Source: Amycolatopsis camponoti
GTDB lineage: Bacteria > Actinomycetota > Actinomycetes > Mycobacteriales > Pseudonocardiaceae
Reading direction: 5' to 3'
Assembly: GCF_902497555.1 (NCBI RefSeq)
Contig: NZ_CABVGP010000002.1
Span: 384,501 to 448,500, forward strand
DNA: 64,000 bases
Shown here: positions 35,254 to 45,129 of the stretch, piece by piece
How the letters are laid out: every line of letters begins with the position of its first letter
How positions within the stretch are numbered: position 1 is the stretch's first letter
Program-made: the position numbers and the translations under genes
The notes under the pieces: generated by a model
Database searches by the model: none
Seen by the model: only the letters and a program-made list of their open reading frames with translations
Told to the model about the DNA's origin: nothing

Positions 35254-37854
35254 TTACCTCGGCCATTCCCGCAGAAGTGTTTCGCCGTCGGCAAATATGG
35301 CCGTGGCGTCAAGGGCGCGAATGAGCCAGCCTGTGGCTGGAAGATATGCCGACACGCTCTCAGCTGCCGCGAGCCGTGCTTCGGGGACTTCCGCGGACCA
35401 TGTACTTGCGTATACCCCAAGTAGTTCGTTGACGCGAGTCCACAGTGCTGTGACGGCATCCTGACGGACTACTTTGATGACGCCAATGCTGGCGGCTCCT
35501 GCGGGATCAAGTTGTTCGAGGTGTGTGACAATGACGCCTCGAATCGCATAGCCTTGACTGTTGAGTTCTGTCCATGCGCGTGATGCCTGATTGTGCGCTT
35601 GACCTACAGCATGTGCGTCGACAGCACTGCTGTCCTGATGCTCGATCTTTGCTTCCCAGGTCACCACTTCACGGTGGTTGCCGAATACCCCACGCCACCG
35701 ACAATCCGTGGCGGCCCCATAGCTGGGTCGCGTTGCGCTGAATCCGAGCAGGGTTCCAAGGATTTGAAGCGCCTCGGCGTATTGATCGTGGCTTCTGGAG
35801 GTCAATCCGGCAGTAAGACGCGCTCGCCACTTTTCGAACCGAGGGCCTATGCCGAGCTGTTCCAGACGGTCATCGAAACTCTGCACCACAACAACCCGGA
35901 AATCATCCGGATTGACGGGCCGAGCGGCGGGTGCCTGTTGCTGGTGACGGAGAAGGGATGAGCGCAGACGGTTGAACCACGACGATACTCCGCCGCGTGC
36001 GATGGCATGCTGGAGTATGTCGAGAGAGCGGACGGCGGCGGACGTGTCCCCGCGGCGGCCTTCAAGAAAGGCGGCCTTCGCTTCACACCACTGTGCGAAT
36101 GCGCCGAGCTCGCGCATCCCTAAGGTGCTGCATGCTTCTTGTCGCTGGCGAAAGGATTCCTCTGCGGAACGGTAGTCTTGTCGTGAATGCAGCTCCAACC
36201 ATCCGGTTACCTCGGCGATGGAGTCATCGCGCCCGACATCGTTCACGACCTGCGGCAATGCCGCTGCAGCCTGAGTCAAGTCGCGGTCGAAGTCCTGGAA
36301 GTCGCGATTGAGGAACGCGGTGACCCGCGCCACAAGAGCGTTGTCGTCAAGCAGGGTGTCGTTCTCCGCGAGGTCGATCTCGGCCTGCACGTTCGCGGGC
36401 AAGCCTCGTCGACGTGACTCCTGACCGAAGTGGGCACCAAAGCGACGATCCGCGAGGATGTAGACGCCGAAGTCGTCCGCTGCCCGATTGCACCGTCCCA
36501 GCGCCTGCACGATGCGTTGATTCAAGCGCTGCATCATGAACCCGGCATCGCGGAGGTAGTCAGCGGCGAATTCCTCTTGCGGATTGATGGCTCGCGGCTG
36601 GGTTGCGAGGACCACTAGACGACATTGATCGGCCGAGAAGTCCATTCCGTCAAAGCGGCCACCCACAAACAGGTGTCCAGCCGGCGCCGCTTTGAACTGC
36701 TCAATCTCGTCCCCAAGACTCGACAGTAGCCATGCGGGTCCCGCGGGCAAGTTCATAGTTCCCAGCCATGGGACGATGGTATTGCGGTATCCCTCGGCGT
36801 CCTGCTTAGACGCACACAGCCACACGCTCTTGGGCTGGATCCGCAACGCCGCGGCGATGACGTTCGCGAGTCGCACCGGTACGTCGGCAGCGTCGTCCGG
36901 ATTAAGTACGAGGAGCCGACGACCGTAGGTCTCCGCCGCCTGGCCAGCATCAATCGGCAATGTCACGATTGGCTTCGTACCTAGCCGGCGTGCAAGATCG
37001 GACGGGTCACCAATGGTTGCGGAGAGGTAGAGTCGCTGCTCAGGATCGGCGTATCGGGGATTATCTTGCAGTGGGTAGATGTAGGGTCGCAGCCAGAGGG
37101 ACCGTGTGGAGCAATAGATATTCACCTCGTGGAGACGTTCACGCACACGGCCCCATCGGTAGCGCAAGTCAATATCTGTCTGCAACTCGGCGGCAGAATC
37201 GACGATCGCGCGGAATCTGTCGACGAACGCGCTTTGGTCGAGAAATGACAGCAATTCGGTGCCCGTGCGCGATGAGGTATCCGTCAACGCATCCTGAAAA
37301 GTCGCGTAGTCAGGGAAGGCTTGGGCAAGGTCACGCACGAGCGCTTGGAATAACGCCGGCTGGGCGTGGCGATCGATCTCGACGGAGTAAAGGGAGTCTA
37401 GTGCCCCCTCGGCCAGATGCGCGTCATCGACAACCAGCAGATCCGCGCTGTCGACCACTGGGTTTTGATTGAACATCACCCAGTAGTTCATGACTGCGAT
37501 CGCCTGTGCTCGTCGATACAGTCGTCGATCCGGCAGAGGGATCGTGTCCCCTGCGCCCTCAAAGCGCACGACCGGCACGCCGAGCTGCTGCCCCTCATGC
37601 TCCATCTGGCGGGCCAGTGTCTTGTTCCCGGTGAGCACGGCGACTGTCTTGCCCTCACGTCGCCATGCCTCGCAGATCAGCAGGGCGATCAGGCTCTTGC
37701 CGGCACCGGTGGGTAGCTCAATGGCCAGATCAGGCTTCGCACTGTGATCAGCAGCGTAGCGCTCCAGGGCTGCACGCTGCGCAGGGCGTAGGACGTTGAA
37801 GGTGGCTGAGCTCAGCTCTCTGAGCAATCGGACATAGTCGATGTCGCCAGGCAC
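35254..37854 (-). CDS. Superfamily 2 helicase fused to a C-terminal nuclease-like domain
   Basis: The protein has 866 residues. Helicase motifs are visible: motif I ELPTGAGKS (46-54), motif II VDDAH (142-146, a DEAH variant), motif III YLSATIGDP, and motif VI VQALGRCNR, as in DinG/XPD-type or DEAD enzymes. The accessory middle part is helical. In the last ~170 residues, Asp in ATDCRWRGVFG and the pair Glu734/Lys736 in VVTWEAKIEHQ form a PD-(D/E)XK-like signature, making a helicase-nuclease fusion. It starts from a GTG at 37854. It stands alone on the minus strand, within the island, divergent from the Mrr-like gene. Probably a DNA-degrading defence protein; the specific system is not recognised. 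Confidence 0.7.
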   Translation of the reverse strand: MPGDIDYVRLLRELSSATFNVLRPAQRAALERYAADHSAKPDLAIELPTGAGKSLIALLICEAWRREGKTVAVLTGNKTLARQMEHEGQQLGVPVVRFEGAGDTIPLPDRRLYRRAQAIAVMNYWVMFNQNPVVDSADLLVVDDAHLAEGALDSLYSVEIDRHAQPALFQALVRDLAQAFPDYATFQDALTDTSSRTGTELLSFLDQSAFVDRFRAIVDSAAELQTDIDLRYRWGRVRERLHEVNIYCSTRSLWLRPYIYPLQDNPRYADPEQRLYLSATIGDPSDLARRLGTKPIVTLPIDAGQAAETYGRRLLVLNPDDAADVPVRLANVIAAALRIQPKSVWLCASKQDAEGYRNTIVPWLGTMNLPAGPAWLLSSLGDEIEQFKAAPAGHLFVGGRFDGMDFSADQCRLVVLATQPRAINPQEEFAADYLRDAGFMMQRLNQRIVQALGRCNRAADDFGVYILADRRFGAHFGQESRRRGLPANVQAEIDLAENDTLLDDNALVARVTAFLNRDFQDFDRDLTQAAAALPQVVNDVGRDDSIAEVTGWLELHSRQDYRSAEESFRQRQEACSTLGMRELGAFAQWCEAKAAFLEGRRGDTSAAVRSLDILQHAIARGGVSSWFNRLRSSLLRHQQQAPAARPVNPDDFRVVVVQSFDDRLEQLGIGPRFEKWRARLTAGLTSRSHDQYAEALQILGTLLGFSATRPSYGAATDCRWRGVFGNHREVVTWEAKIEHQDSSAVDAHAVGQAHNQASRAWTELNSQGYAIRGVIVTHLEQLDPAGAASIGVIKVVRQDAVTALWTRVNELLGVYASTWSAEVPEARLAAAESVSAYLPATGWLIRALDATAIFADGETLLREWPR

Positions 37855-38463
37855 CTAGGTCGTTGTACACGACCAGCAGTACCAGCGACAGCCGACGAGC
37901 CGTGAACGCGGTCAGATCCAGTGTCGCCCTGCCTGAGCTGGTGGTCGAGCTCGAAGCTGAGGCATCGGTCGCACCTCATTGGCGGTCCGATCGCACACCA
38001 TCTGCCAGGCACGCCGCGCCCGGCGCCTCAGCAACCACCGGGCCCGCGCTCCTGGTCGGCACACGCGCGGGAACCACCATCACGCCTCTGCCCCGTCCCT
38101 ACCTGCGGGTTGTCATGTACAACCTTCCGCGTCCTGATGGCTTCCCTCCCATTTGACCGGCCGCTCGCGGCACCATCCACCGCACGCCGCCAATGCCACC
38201 CGACCGAGGACTCACGCCGCCATCGGCGTGACCCCACACGCGATTGTGGGACGGGCGGCCCTGCGGTACTGGGTCGCGAGCAACGCCGACGGCCTGGGCG
38301 TCGATGAGGAGCAGCCCGCCCGCGGCGGGCGCTCTAAACGTGACCATGCGTGTCGACACAACGACCCGATCGCAGCCCGTGAGAAGCTTATTCGCTGAGG
38401 GCGCAGGGTAGAGCCTGCTCTTGGGAGAGCGGCGATGCCCGCCGAGGCAAGAAATGAGATGCG
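37855..38463. other. 609-bp divergent intergenic region, nothing recognised
   Basis: It separates the divergent helicase-nuclease and Mrr-like genes and must hold both promoters. A GC-rich inverted stretch, GCCCGCCCGCGGCGGGC, occurs near 38320. Open frames here have no coherent coding pattern. Confidence 0.4.
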
Positions 38464-41400
38464 GTGGCTACTCCGGTCGAGACAGCGCAGATAGTCAGGA
38501 TCGCGTTCGGCCTGCTGTCAGGGGAGAACGGGCATCACTCCTTCGAGGACCTGTGTCGCCAGGTGGCCAAGAGGCGGATCGCCAGCAACGTTCTGCCGGC
38601 CACCGGCCCCGTTTCCGCTGGCGGCGACCAGGGCAGGGACTTCGAGACCTTCCGAACCTACTTGGCCGAGGAGTTGCCCTTCGCCCTCGGGTTCTTGGCC
38701 TTGGCATCTCAGGATGTCGTTATCTTCGCCTGCACTATCCAACGGGACAAGCTCAAGGCGAAGTTCGAGGGCGACATCAAGGCCATCTGCACGCAGGGGA
38801 CCCGTGTCGACCGGATCTATATCTTCGCCGCCGCGGAAGTTCCGGTCCGGCTGCGGCACGACCTGGAAGTCTGGGCTCAAGACCAGTACGAGGTCGGTCT
38901 GGAAATCATCGACGGGTTAGCGTTGGCGGAATTCCTTGCCGAGCCCGACCTGTACTGGGTCGCCCAGCAGTATCTTCGCTTGCCGGCCGAACTGGCACCA
39001 GATCGAGTCAACCAGCCTGATGAGGCGGGCCTTCCCGCTTGGTACGTCGAGCTCCGGGAGTACTGGCAGGACCCTGTTCGTGCACCATCCAACCTCGGCG
39101 ACATGTTCGACCTACGTCACGGACTCAGGCATGCGATACCGCCGGGGCCAGCGCGAGGCGACCTCGACGGGTGGTTGACCCTCATGACCCGGCTGGCGGA
39201 GCAGAGCCCGGATGTGGAGGTGCGGCTGCACGCCGTCTACGAGATCACGGCCGCGCGCATCCGAGGGAAGGCTGATCTTCGGCCCGCGGAGCCGCTGATC
39301 CGCCGGTTCATGTCCGAGATCGAGCTGAGCGACGACCCGAGCATCCTGTTCGACGGGAGTGTGCTGGTCCAGTTCTGTACGACGGCGGCCGTGCTCAACC
39401 GCACCGACATATCGCTGTCTGAGGTCATTGCGTGGATCCCACACGTGCGGCGCCACGTCGATGAGATCCTTGAAGAGGATCTTGGGGCGAACGCCCGAGC
39501 GGGCCTGCTCCAGGTCTCTGCGCACCTTGCGCTGCACGTCGACTATTCGGATGCGGAGGTTCGGGGCAGCGTTACGCTCGCCGAGATCGATCAGCAGTAC
39601 GACGCGCTGATGGACGCGATCGCCCAAGGAGGGCTCCAGCAGCACCTGAATGCGGCGCCGCTTGTGGACCTAGACGGCGGCATGCGGCGACTGCTCGAAC
39701 TCAGCGAGCTGCTGCCCGACGCGCCTGCCTACCCGATCGATACCTTTAGCACCGTCGTTGATCTTCTAGCGCCGAGCCTGCGTGACCATCCTCTGTACCG
39801 GCAGGTGTGCGATGGGTTGGACGATGCCGTCAAGCGGCAGGAGGGTGACGCTGCGGTTGGTGACAAGTGCCGACAACGAGCTACCGCTCTGAAGAAGGCC
39901 GGACGCCTGCTCGATGCCTTGCGCGAGTTTCACCAAGCCAAAGTCAATTGGTTCCACGGTGATACGCTCTACGGCGCGCTGAGGGCGATGGCCAACATCG
40001 TGGACATCTACTGCGCGCTGGGCATGTACCTTGCCGCCAAGAAGTACGCACTTGCCATGGCCGTTTTCGCGCGCGGCAGCCAGGATCCGTCCGATCGCGA
40101 GTTCGTTCCGATGGCGCTATTCGCTGCGGCCAACCAGGACCACTTGGCCGGCGCGTGGATTGCCTCCGCAGACCTAGCGTCGATCGCAAGCCTTGCCCAT
40201 GCCGCCTACGCGCCTGACGCAGCGAACCTCGATCGCCACGCCTACGTGTCCGAGGCAGCGGCGTACCAGGTGAACACGGCGCTGGCGGCACGTCAGGTCC
40301 GCCCGGACTTCGAGCCCGCCCTGTGGGAGATCCTCGATCAAGGGCACCTGGGTGCCTTGGTACGGCGCGGGGTCGAAGAGTTCGCCGCGAGGGTGTCGAG
40401 GACCGAGCAAGAGTGGCTGGACTGGCTGTCCGACAAGGCTGGCGCACCGTTCAGCGATGTCGGCCCGGAGCGCACTATTGCGTTCCGGGCCCTGGGCGTG
40501 CTGTGGACCATCCACGGCCGCAACGAGCAGGACACCGTGCTCGCCATGGAAGACTTTGCTTCGACGCTACAGATCTTGCTGGTGGAGTTCGCCTCCCTCG
40601 ACCCCGTGATCATTCCCCAGGATGTCGACATCGAGATCCGTGCTTATCCGACCGACCGGCAACCCGCCGACACATACTTGACCCGCGTCGACGGCGATCG
40701 GCGCTTGTGGCTGCTGTTCCTGCCTGCTGAGCCGCAAGATGACGTTGACAACGAGGCGCACATGCGCCAGGACGTCGTCCATCTGGCGTTCCAGGTCCTG
40801 CTCGGCAACTCCCTTCTTGGCCAAGAATCATTCAGCCGACTCATGGACCGAGCCACGCGAAATGGTCTATTTCACAACCTCGAAATCGGCCGTCCCTACC
40901 GGGAACTCGCTCGGTTCCGGACACGGCCCATCCCGCCTCTTGCCGAATCCCGAAACATTCCTCTTGCGGATCGCGATCGCCGAAATCCCCGAGCCGGTTC
41001 AGCGCAACTCGATGCGCGCTCCGGTCCTGGACCTGGCTACAACGTTGAGAAGGCGCAATCGATCTTGGCTGAGCGCTACGATTTGCTACCTGTTCCCATC
41101 CGCCTGACCTTGCCAGAACTGCTGCAAGACGAGCGGGTGCGGACGCTCTTCCAGGACCTGCGAGAGGAAGGCTGGAAGGACTGGCATCTACTCACCGTCG
41201 TGATGAATCTGACCGTCAACCTTCAGGTCGAAGCCCGCCACGAGGCGATAACCGCAGAAAGCGTAGGACGATTGGCGGACGCTGTCTTCGACGAGTCGAA
41301 ACGAGAAGAACGGCCAGACGATCCACGGATCTCAACCTCGGAGGTCACGCGCGAAGTCATGCTGAACAGAATTCGAATGGTCGCGATGAGCAGCCTGCGC

Positions 41401-41538
41401 CGCTGGGACCTGACCCTCCATCATGGAGACACCTACGCCGACCCGGTGATGAAAGTACTCGAACACCGATACGGATTCTGGGCTGACGACATCCCTCACT
41501 CCGATCCCTTCCACGGGCTACTGACCACAGCGGCTTGA
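38464..41538 (+). CDS. Large protein with Mrr-like nuclease N-terminus and helical repeat body
   Basis: The protein has 1024 residues from a GTG at 38464. The N-terminal ~150 residues look like a PD-(D/E)XK fold of the Mrr type: FEDLCRQVAKRRIAS, then GGDQGRDFETF (Asp55 or Asp59), then VIFACTIQRDKLKAKF, where an E-x-K is replaced by a T-x-Q...K version seen in some Mrr relatives. The rest is a helical, TPR-like array (for example CRQRATALKKAGRLLDALRE and YCALGMYLAAKKYALAMAVF). A nuclease guided by a large sensor body is plausible. It stands 150 bp upstream of the next gene and may share a transcript with it. Catalysis with the variant motif is uncertain. Confidence 0.62.
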   Translation: MATPVETAQIVRIAFGLLSGENGHHSFEDLCRQVAKRRIASNVLPATGPVSAGGDQGRDFETFRTYLAEELPFALGFLALASQDVVIFACTIQRDKLKAKFEGDIKAICTQGTRVDRIYIFAAAEVPVRLRHDLEVWAQDQYEVGLEIIDGLALAEFLAEPDLYWVAQQYLRLPAELAPDRVNQPDEAGLPAWYVELREYWQDPVRAPSNLGDMFDLRHGLRHAIPPGPARGDLDGWLTLMTRLAEQSPDVEVRLHAVYEITAARIRGKADLRPAEPLIRRFMSEIELSDDPSILFDGSVLVQFCTTAAVLNRTDISLSEVIAWIPHVRRHVDEILEEDLGANARAGLLQVSAHLALHVDYSDAEVRGSVTLAEIDQQYDALMDAIAQGGLQQHLNAAPLVDLDGGMRRLLELSELLPDAPAYPIDTFSTVVDLLAPSLRDHPLYRQVCDGLDDAVKRQEGDAAVGDKCRQRATALKKAGRLLDALREFHQAKVNWFHGDTLYGALRAMANIVDIYCALGMYLAAKKYALAMAVFARGSQDPSDREFVPMALFAAANQDHLAGAWIASADLASIASLAHAAYAPDAANLDRHAYVSEAAAYQVNTALAARQVRPDFEPALWEILDQGHLGALVRRGVEEFAARVSRTEQEWLDWLSDKAGAPFSDVGPERTIAFRALGVLWTIHGRNEQDTVLAMEDFASTLQILLVEFASLDPVIIPQDVDIEIRAYPTDRQPADTYLTRVDGDRRLWLLFLPAEPQDDVDNEAHMRQDVVHLAFQVLLGNSLLGQESFSRLMDRATRNGLFHNLEIGRPYRELARFRTRPIPPLAESRNIPLADRDRRNPRAGSAQLDARSGPGPGYNVEKAQSILAERYDLLPVPIRLTLPELLQDERVRTLFQDLREEGWKDWHLLTVVMNLTVNLQVEARHEAITAESVGRLADAVFDESKREERPDDPRISTSEVTREVMLNRIRMVAMSSLRRWDLTLHHGDTYADPVMKVLEHRYGFWADDIPHSDPFHGLLTTAA

Positions 41539-41688
41539 CCGTTGCCCTAACGATCTAATTTCAGAGCCAACGCGGGTACTTTGAAGGAACGGAAAGAGGT
41601 GACGTCCGTCAACTCCCTCGCAGACTTAAGGATACGTGACCTGCAGGAAGCCATAAACACCCCTGCCTGAGACCCCTCCGAGAGGCCC

Positions 41689-42447
41689 GTGGTTTACCTC
41701 GACTGCCATAGCGTGGACGCCGCGCTGGCGTCCTTCGCAGCTGCTTGCCAGCGACCGGTCGCCGCTGTCGCGGAGGCGGTCCTGTCCTACCGAACTGAAT
41801 GGACCGAGTACGAGCCGCACCTCGTTGCCGCCGGACCGCGCGAGGTTTTCCGCCTCTTGGACGTGGCCGAGACTGATGCCACATTCGAAGGCGTCTATTA
41901 CTTCCACGGTACGCGGATCTTCGACACGACAACATTCCGCAAGGAAGGCATTTTGCCGCTCGGCCAGATGATCGACCGGCTCTGGGCTTCCCTGTACACC
42001 CTTGTAGCCGACATAGTCACCGACACGGAGTGGCGCCGCCTCCGTGCTGACATCGAAGCTGGAGCAGGAGCTGGTGGATATCAGTACTGCCTCAAAACAC
42101 CGAGTCCGAACCTGCATGGACCGTACGCTCATTTGGCTCGCGAGCACCACCTCCCGCGAGATGGGCACCACAACTATTTGACGATTCCCGAGATCGTGGA
42201 GGATATTGCACGAAGCTGCGGGCTTGACCTCGCACAACGGTTTCAGGACACGACTACGCCTTGTGTCGTCAAGTTTCGTACGACCGGCGTGGACACCGAA
42301 ACTCTGCACGCTGGCTTCTGGTACATCCATGGCATGTTGCACAACGGGACCCCGGGCTGGTTTTCCCAGTCTGACTACGACGGCAGAGGGAACGCGGTGC
42401 CGCCCGAGGATGTCGTCAGCGTCGAGTTGATCGACGCAACCCGATAG
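41689..42447 (+). CDS. Unknown protein with possible ADP-ribosyltransferase-like motif
   Basis: The protein has 252 residues from a GTG at 41689, with GAGAGG just upstream. Around residues 68-85 it has YYFHGTRIFDTTTFRKEGIL, which recalls the HGT/HGS strand and following region of PARP-like and Tpt1-like ADP-ribosyl transferases. No second family motif (YxxS, catalytic Glu) can be placed with confidence. Two HisAspGly-type stretches (LPRDGHHNYLTIPEIVE) follow. It lies behind the Mrr-like gene in the same direction, so it may be its partner. Function otherwise unknown. Confidence 0.5.
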   Translation: MVYLDCHSVDAALASFAAACQRPVAAVAEAVLSYRTEWTEYEPHLVAAGPREVFRLLDVAETDATFEGVYYFHGTRIFDTTTFRKEGILPLGQMIDRLWASLYTLVADIVTDTEWRRLRADIEAGAGAGGYQYCLKTPSPNLHGPYAHLAREHHLPRDGHHNYLTIPEIVEDIARSCGLDLAQRFQDTTTPCVVKFRTTGVDTETLHAGFWYIHGMLHNGTPGWFSQSDYDGRGNAVPPEDVVSVELIDATR

Positions 42448-43123
42448 CCACGTACTCTGCAGGTACGGGACGCGGGGGAACGTCCTGGGGATAGCTGTTC
42501 GCGAGTCGACGACACCCGACCAGCTGGGATACTCCGGTTACGGGGCGTACACAACGAACCCAGGGGTGGGTCCGTTCAACGGCCATAGCGACGCCGTGTG
42601 CCACAACCGTCCACGGAAGTGTCGCAGTTACACTGTGTGCCTCCGGGCCGTCTGCCCCGGATGCGGGTACTTGTCCGCTGAGCTGCGGCATTGGCTGTTC
42701 GTCACGCGCGGTGACTCGGAGCCGCTGCTGGACGCGGTGACCGGCCGCTACAGCAAGACGATTCAAGGAGCTGGCCTGCCCAGCGCCGGATTCTGGACGC
42801 GGCGTCACGGTCAAGCTGCGGGTGATCAAGCGTCGGCGCGGGACTTTGGAGCGACACCGTCGCCTGGAGAGGCAGTCGCCTACGTCGATCGACCACACCA
42901 CCTATCGGAGGTTCACGCCGATGGTGTCCGCGGCGAGAGTCAACCGTGCCGCGGATCAGGCTAGAAGTGACACAGAAGCCGCGTGAAATGCGACTGCTGT
43001 CTTGTGACCGCAACCCGCAGCACCTCCAGTAGACCGCGCCGCCACCTACCTACGTCGCCAGCCTTGGGGCGATCGTCGCGGGTTCGCCTGCGTCGACCAG
43101 CCCCGCTGCGCAGCAAGCACCGA
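42448..43123. other. Region with protein-like fragments but no intact gene
   Basis: A plus-strand frame ends with VKLRVIKRRRGTLERHRRL and continues to TEAA, stopping at 42988-42990. It looks like the end of a real protein, but its upstream part is broken. A second frame has CPGCG. I read this as decayed coding DNA ahead of the pentapeptide gene. Confidence 0.35.
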
Positions 43124-44008
43124 ATGACTGTTAACTGGGCTGCCATTAGCTCGCTCATCACGGGACTTGCGGCGTTGGGTGCTTTGATATTCACCGGACA
43201 GGCCGTAACTGCCTCGCAAGAACAAGTAGCCATCGCGCAGGCTCAAAACCAGCTTGCCGAACAAGGCCAGATTACCGACCGGTACGGCAAGGCTGTCGAG
43301 CAAATCGGCCAGGAGGGTCCGGAACATCTTCAGCTCCGACTGGGTGGCATCTACTCGTTGGAACGAATCGCCCACGACTCGCCCCGCGACCAGCCGACTA
43401 TCCTCGAAGTCCTTCTGGCATTCATCCGAACGAACACGCATGCCAATTTTGTTGCGCCGGCAGGTAGTCCGATCCGAGCCAACAACACCTGCTCAACCCT
43501 GCCGACTACCGGTCCGGACATTCAGGCCGCCCTTGCCGTCATTGGCCGCCGCGACGTCAAGCATGACGATTATTCCCGAATTAATCTCAGTAAGGCTTGC
43601 CTTCGTGGCGCTAGGATTAGCGGTCGATTTGACAACGCTTCGCTCGACTATGCTGATCTAAGTGGTGCAAATCTTAGCGGCGCCGACTTTAATCATTCAA
43701 CTTTTCTTTATACCATTTTTAATGGTGGTTTTCTCTTGGATGCCAACTTCGATCACGCGCAATTTCCGAGCGCCTCCTTCTTGGGTACATATCTTTACAG
43801 GTCCAATCTTAAGGATGCGCGCCTCAATGGCGCGAATCTCACTAACGGCCTGCTCAACGACGCGCGCCTCAACGGTGCGGACCTCACTGCTGCAAACTTC
43901 ACCAACTCCATTCTTCGCGGTGTGGACCTCACTGGCGTACGCCACGACGCCACCACCTCCATGGGTGGTGCACAAACGGACGGTGCGACACGGGGTATGT
44001 GGTGGTGA
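43124..44008 (+). CDS. Membrane-anchored pentapeptide-repeat protein
   Basis: The protein has 294 residues from the ATG at 43124; a longer frame to 42983 exists but its N-terminus does not look coding. An N-terminal hydrophobic segment (AAISSLITGLAALGALIFTG) is followed by a helical stalk (AQAQNQLAEQGQITDRYGKA) and the conserved RLGGIYSLERIA found in membrane pentapeptide proteins. From about residue 150 to 280, runs of A(D/N)LxG repeats (LDYADLSGANLSGADFNHS) form a right-handed quadrilateral beta helix. Part of the repeat region is AT-richer than the surroundings. Such proteins occur with NLR-like conflict systems; the function is unknown. Confidence 0.8.
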   Translation: MTVNWAAISSLITGLAALGALIFTGQAVTASQEQVAIAQAQNQLAEQGQITDRYGKAVEQIGQEGPEHLQLRLGGIYSLERIAHDSPRDQPTILEVLLAFIRTNTHANFVAPAGSPIRANNTCSTLPTTGPDIQAALAVIGRRDVKHDDYSRINLSKACLRGARISGRFDNASLDYADLSGANLSGADFNHSTFLYTIFNGGFLLDANFDHAQFPSASFLGTYLYRSNLKDARLNGANLTNGLLNDARLNGADLTAANFTNSILRGVDLTGVRHDATTSMGGAQTDGATRGMWW

Positions 44009-44228
44009 CGTCGGGTCGCTCGCACTATGAGAGGCGCTAGCGAAGGCACTGGCAACTTTGTGACAACTAGCACTTTGGTGGCAAATTTGCACATCCGCCG
44101 GCGTCGAACCGCCAGGTGGCATCCCCCGCGTGGTAACAGATGTCGTCACCGATCACACCTGACACCTCGCACGCCACGCCTGCCCCGTTACCCGTGCGGC
44201 GGCCGGCGAACTGTGCGCGGCAGGCGGG

Positions 44229-44414
44229 CTACTGCGCAGAGTCCGTCACGGGCGTCGAGATGTTCTCCGGCACGAAGGCCCAGCCGAGCACCGGCCGGTA
44301 GACCTCCGTCTGGACCGCGTAGATGACCTCGGGGTCGTCCTGGGTCGGCTCGGAGCAGCTGCCAGCAGCGGCGGTGACGGTCGCGACGTCGTGCCACTTG
44401 ACGTTAAGGTGCGG
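44229..44414 (-). pseudogene. C-terminal fragment of an unidentified protein
   Basis: A minus-strand frame between a TGA at 44415-44417 and a TAG at 44229-44231 reads NVKWHDVATVTAAAGSCSEP and ends PENISTPVTDSAQ. Codon use is coding-like, but there is no start. The remaining part of 44009-44549 shows nothing else. Confidence 0.3.
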
Positions 44415-44549
44415 TCAACCTGAGACCTGCCTCGCTACCCGATCGTTGCCCGAAATCGGATCAGTGCCGGTCAGTGAACAACTCACGACGCGCGAGTATC
44501 TCCTGGTCGCGCAATCTGGCCGTGCGGTCGGGCCTGGCAAACTCATGGA

Positions 44550-45083
44550 GTGATCAAGCACCTCACATCGAGCGTGTTCATCTTCGGGCTGGTCGGTGAA
44601 GTGTGGAGTCTGGGGCTGATCGAGCATCCTCGCCTGCGGCGTTGGATGATCCCCGGTGGTCATGTCGAACTGGGCGAGTCGCAGGTTGATTCCGCACTTC
44701 GCGAGGTCGAAGAGGAAACTGGCCGACGGGTTCGATTGGTGCGGCCCCCTGGTCCAGCAGTCCCGCCCGCCTTTCCGCGCACCGTGCTGACGATGCCGTG
44801 GTGGATCACCGAGCAGCCGGTGCCGCCGGATGCGCACTGCGGGGATCGTCACGTGCATGTCGATCACCAGTACGTCGCCCTCGTCACCGACCCTGACGAG
44901 ATGATCCGGGAGCCGGAGCACCCGTTCCGCTGGGTTCGGCCGGACGAACTCGACGGCCTCGCGATGTTCGCCGACACGCGGCTGCTCGCCACTGGCTTGT
45001 TCGCGGTCGTGCCGATGCTCGGCGCCGGCGACGTCGACGCGGTGACCGTGATGAGGTCGCTGGCGGGTGATCGGCAGTCGTGA
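44550..45083 (+). CDS. Nudix hydrolase
   Basis: The protein has 177 residues from a GTG at 44550. The Nudix box is complete: IPGGHVELGE followed by SALREVEEETG, supplying the metal-binding REVEEE residues. It hydrolyses a nucleoside-diphosphate-linked compound in the cytosol; the compound is not predictable. It converges on the phosphotransfer operon at 45130, with a small hairpin between them. Given that operon's kinases, phosphatases and nucleotidyltransferase, it could be a related activity, but it is transcribed separately. Confidence 0.85.
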   Translation: MIKHLTSSVFIFGLVGEVWSLGLIEHPRLRRWMIPGGHVELGESQVDSALREVEEETGRRVRLVRPPGPAVPPAFPRTVLTMPWWITEQPVPPDAHCGDRHVHVDHQYVALVTDPDEMIREPEHPFRWVRPDELDGLAMFADTRLLATGLFAVVPMLGAGDVDAVTVMRSLAGDRQS

Positions 45084-45105
45084 TTCAGTCCTGGAGGGCA
45101 CGGAC

Positions 45106-45122
45106 CCGCTCGTGTAGAGCGG
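45106..45122. terminator. Small hairpin between convergent genes
   Basis: CCGCTC (45106-45111) and GAGCGG (45117-45122) form a 6-bp stem with a 5-base loop in the 46-bp gap between convergent stops. A bidirectional terminator is plausible. Confidence 0.4.
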
Positions 45123-45129
45123 TGAACTC

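Noticed and set aside
38153..38398. Small ORFs in the 37855-38463 divergent region
   Set aside because: No ribosome-binding site, no coding-like codon use and no recognisable motif on either strand.
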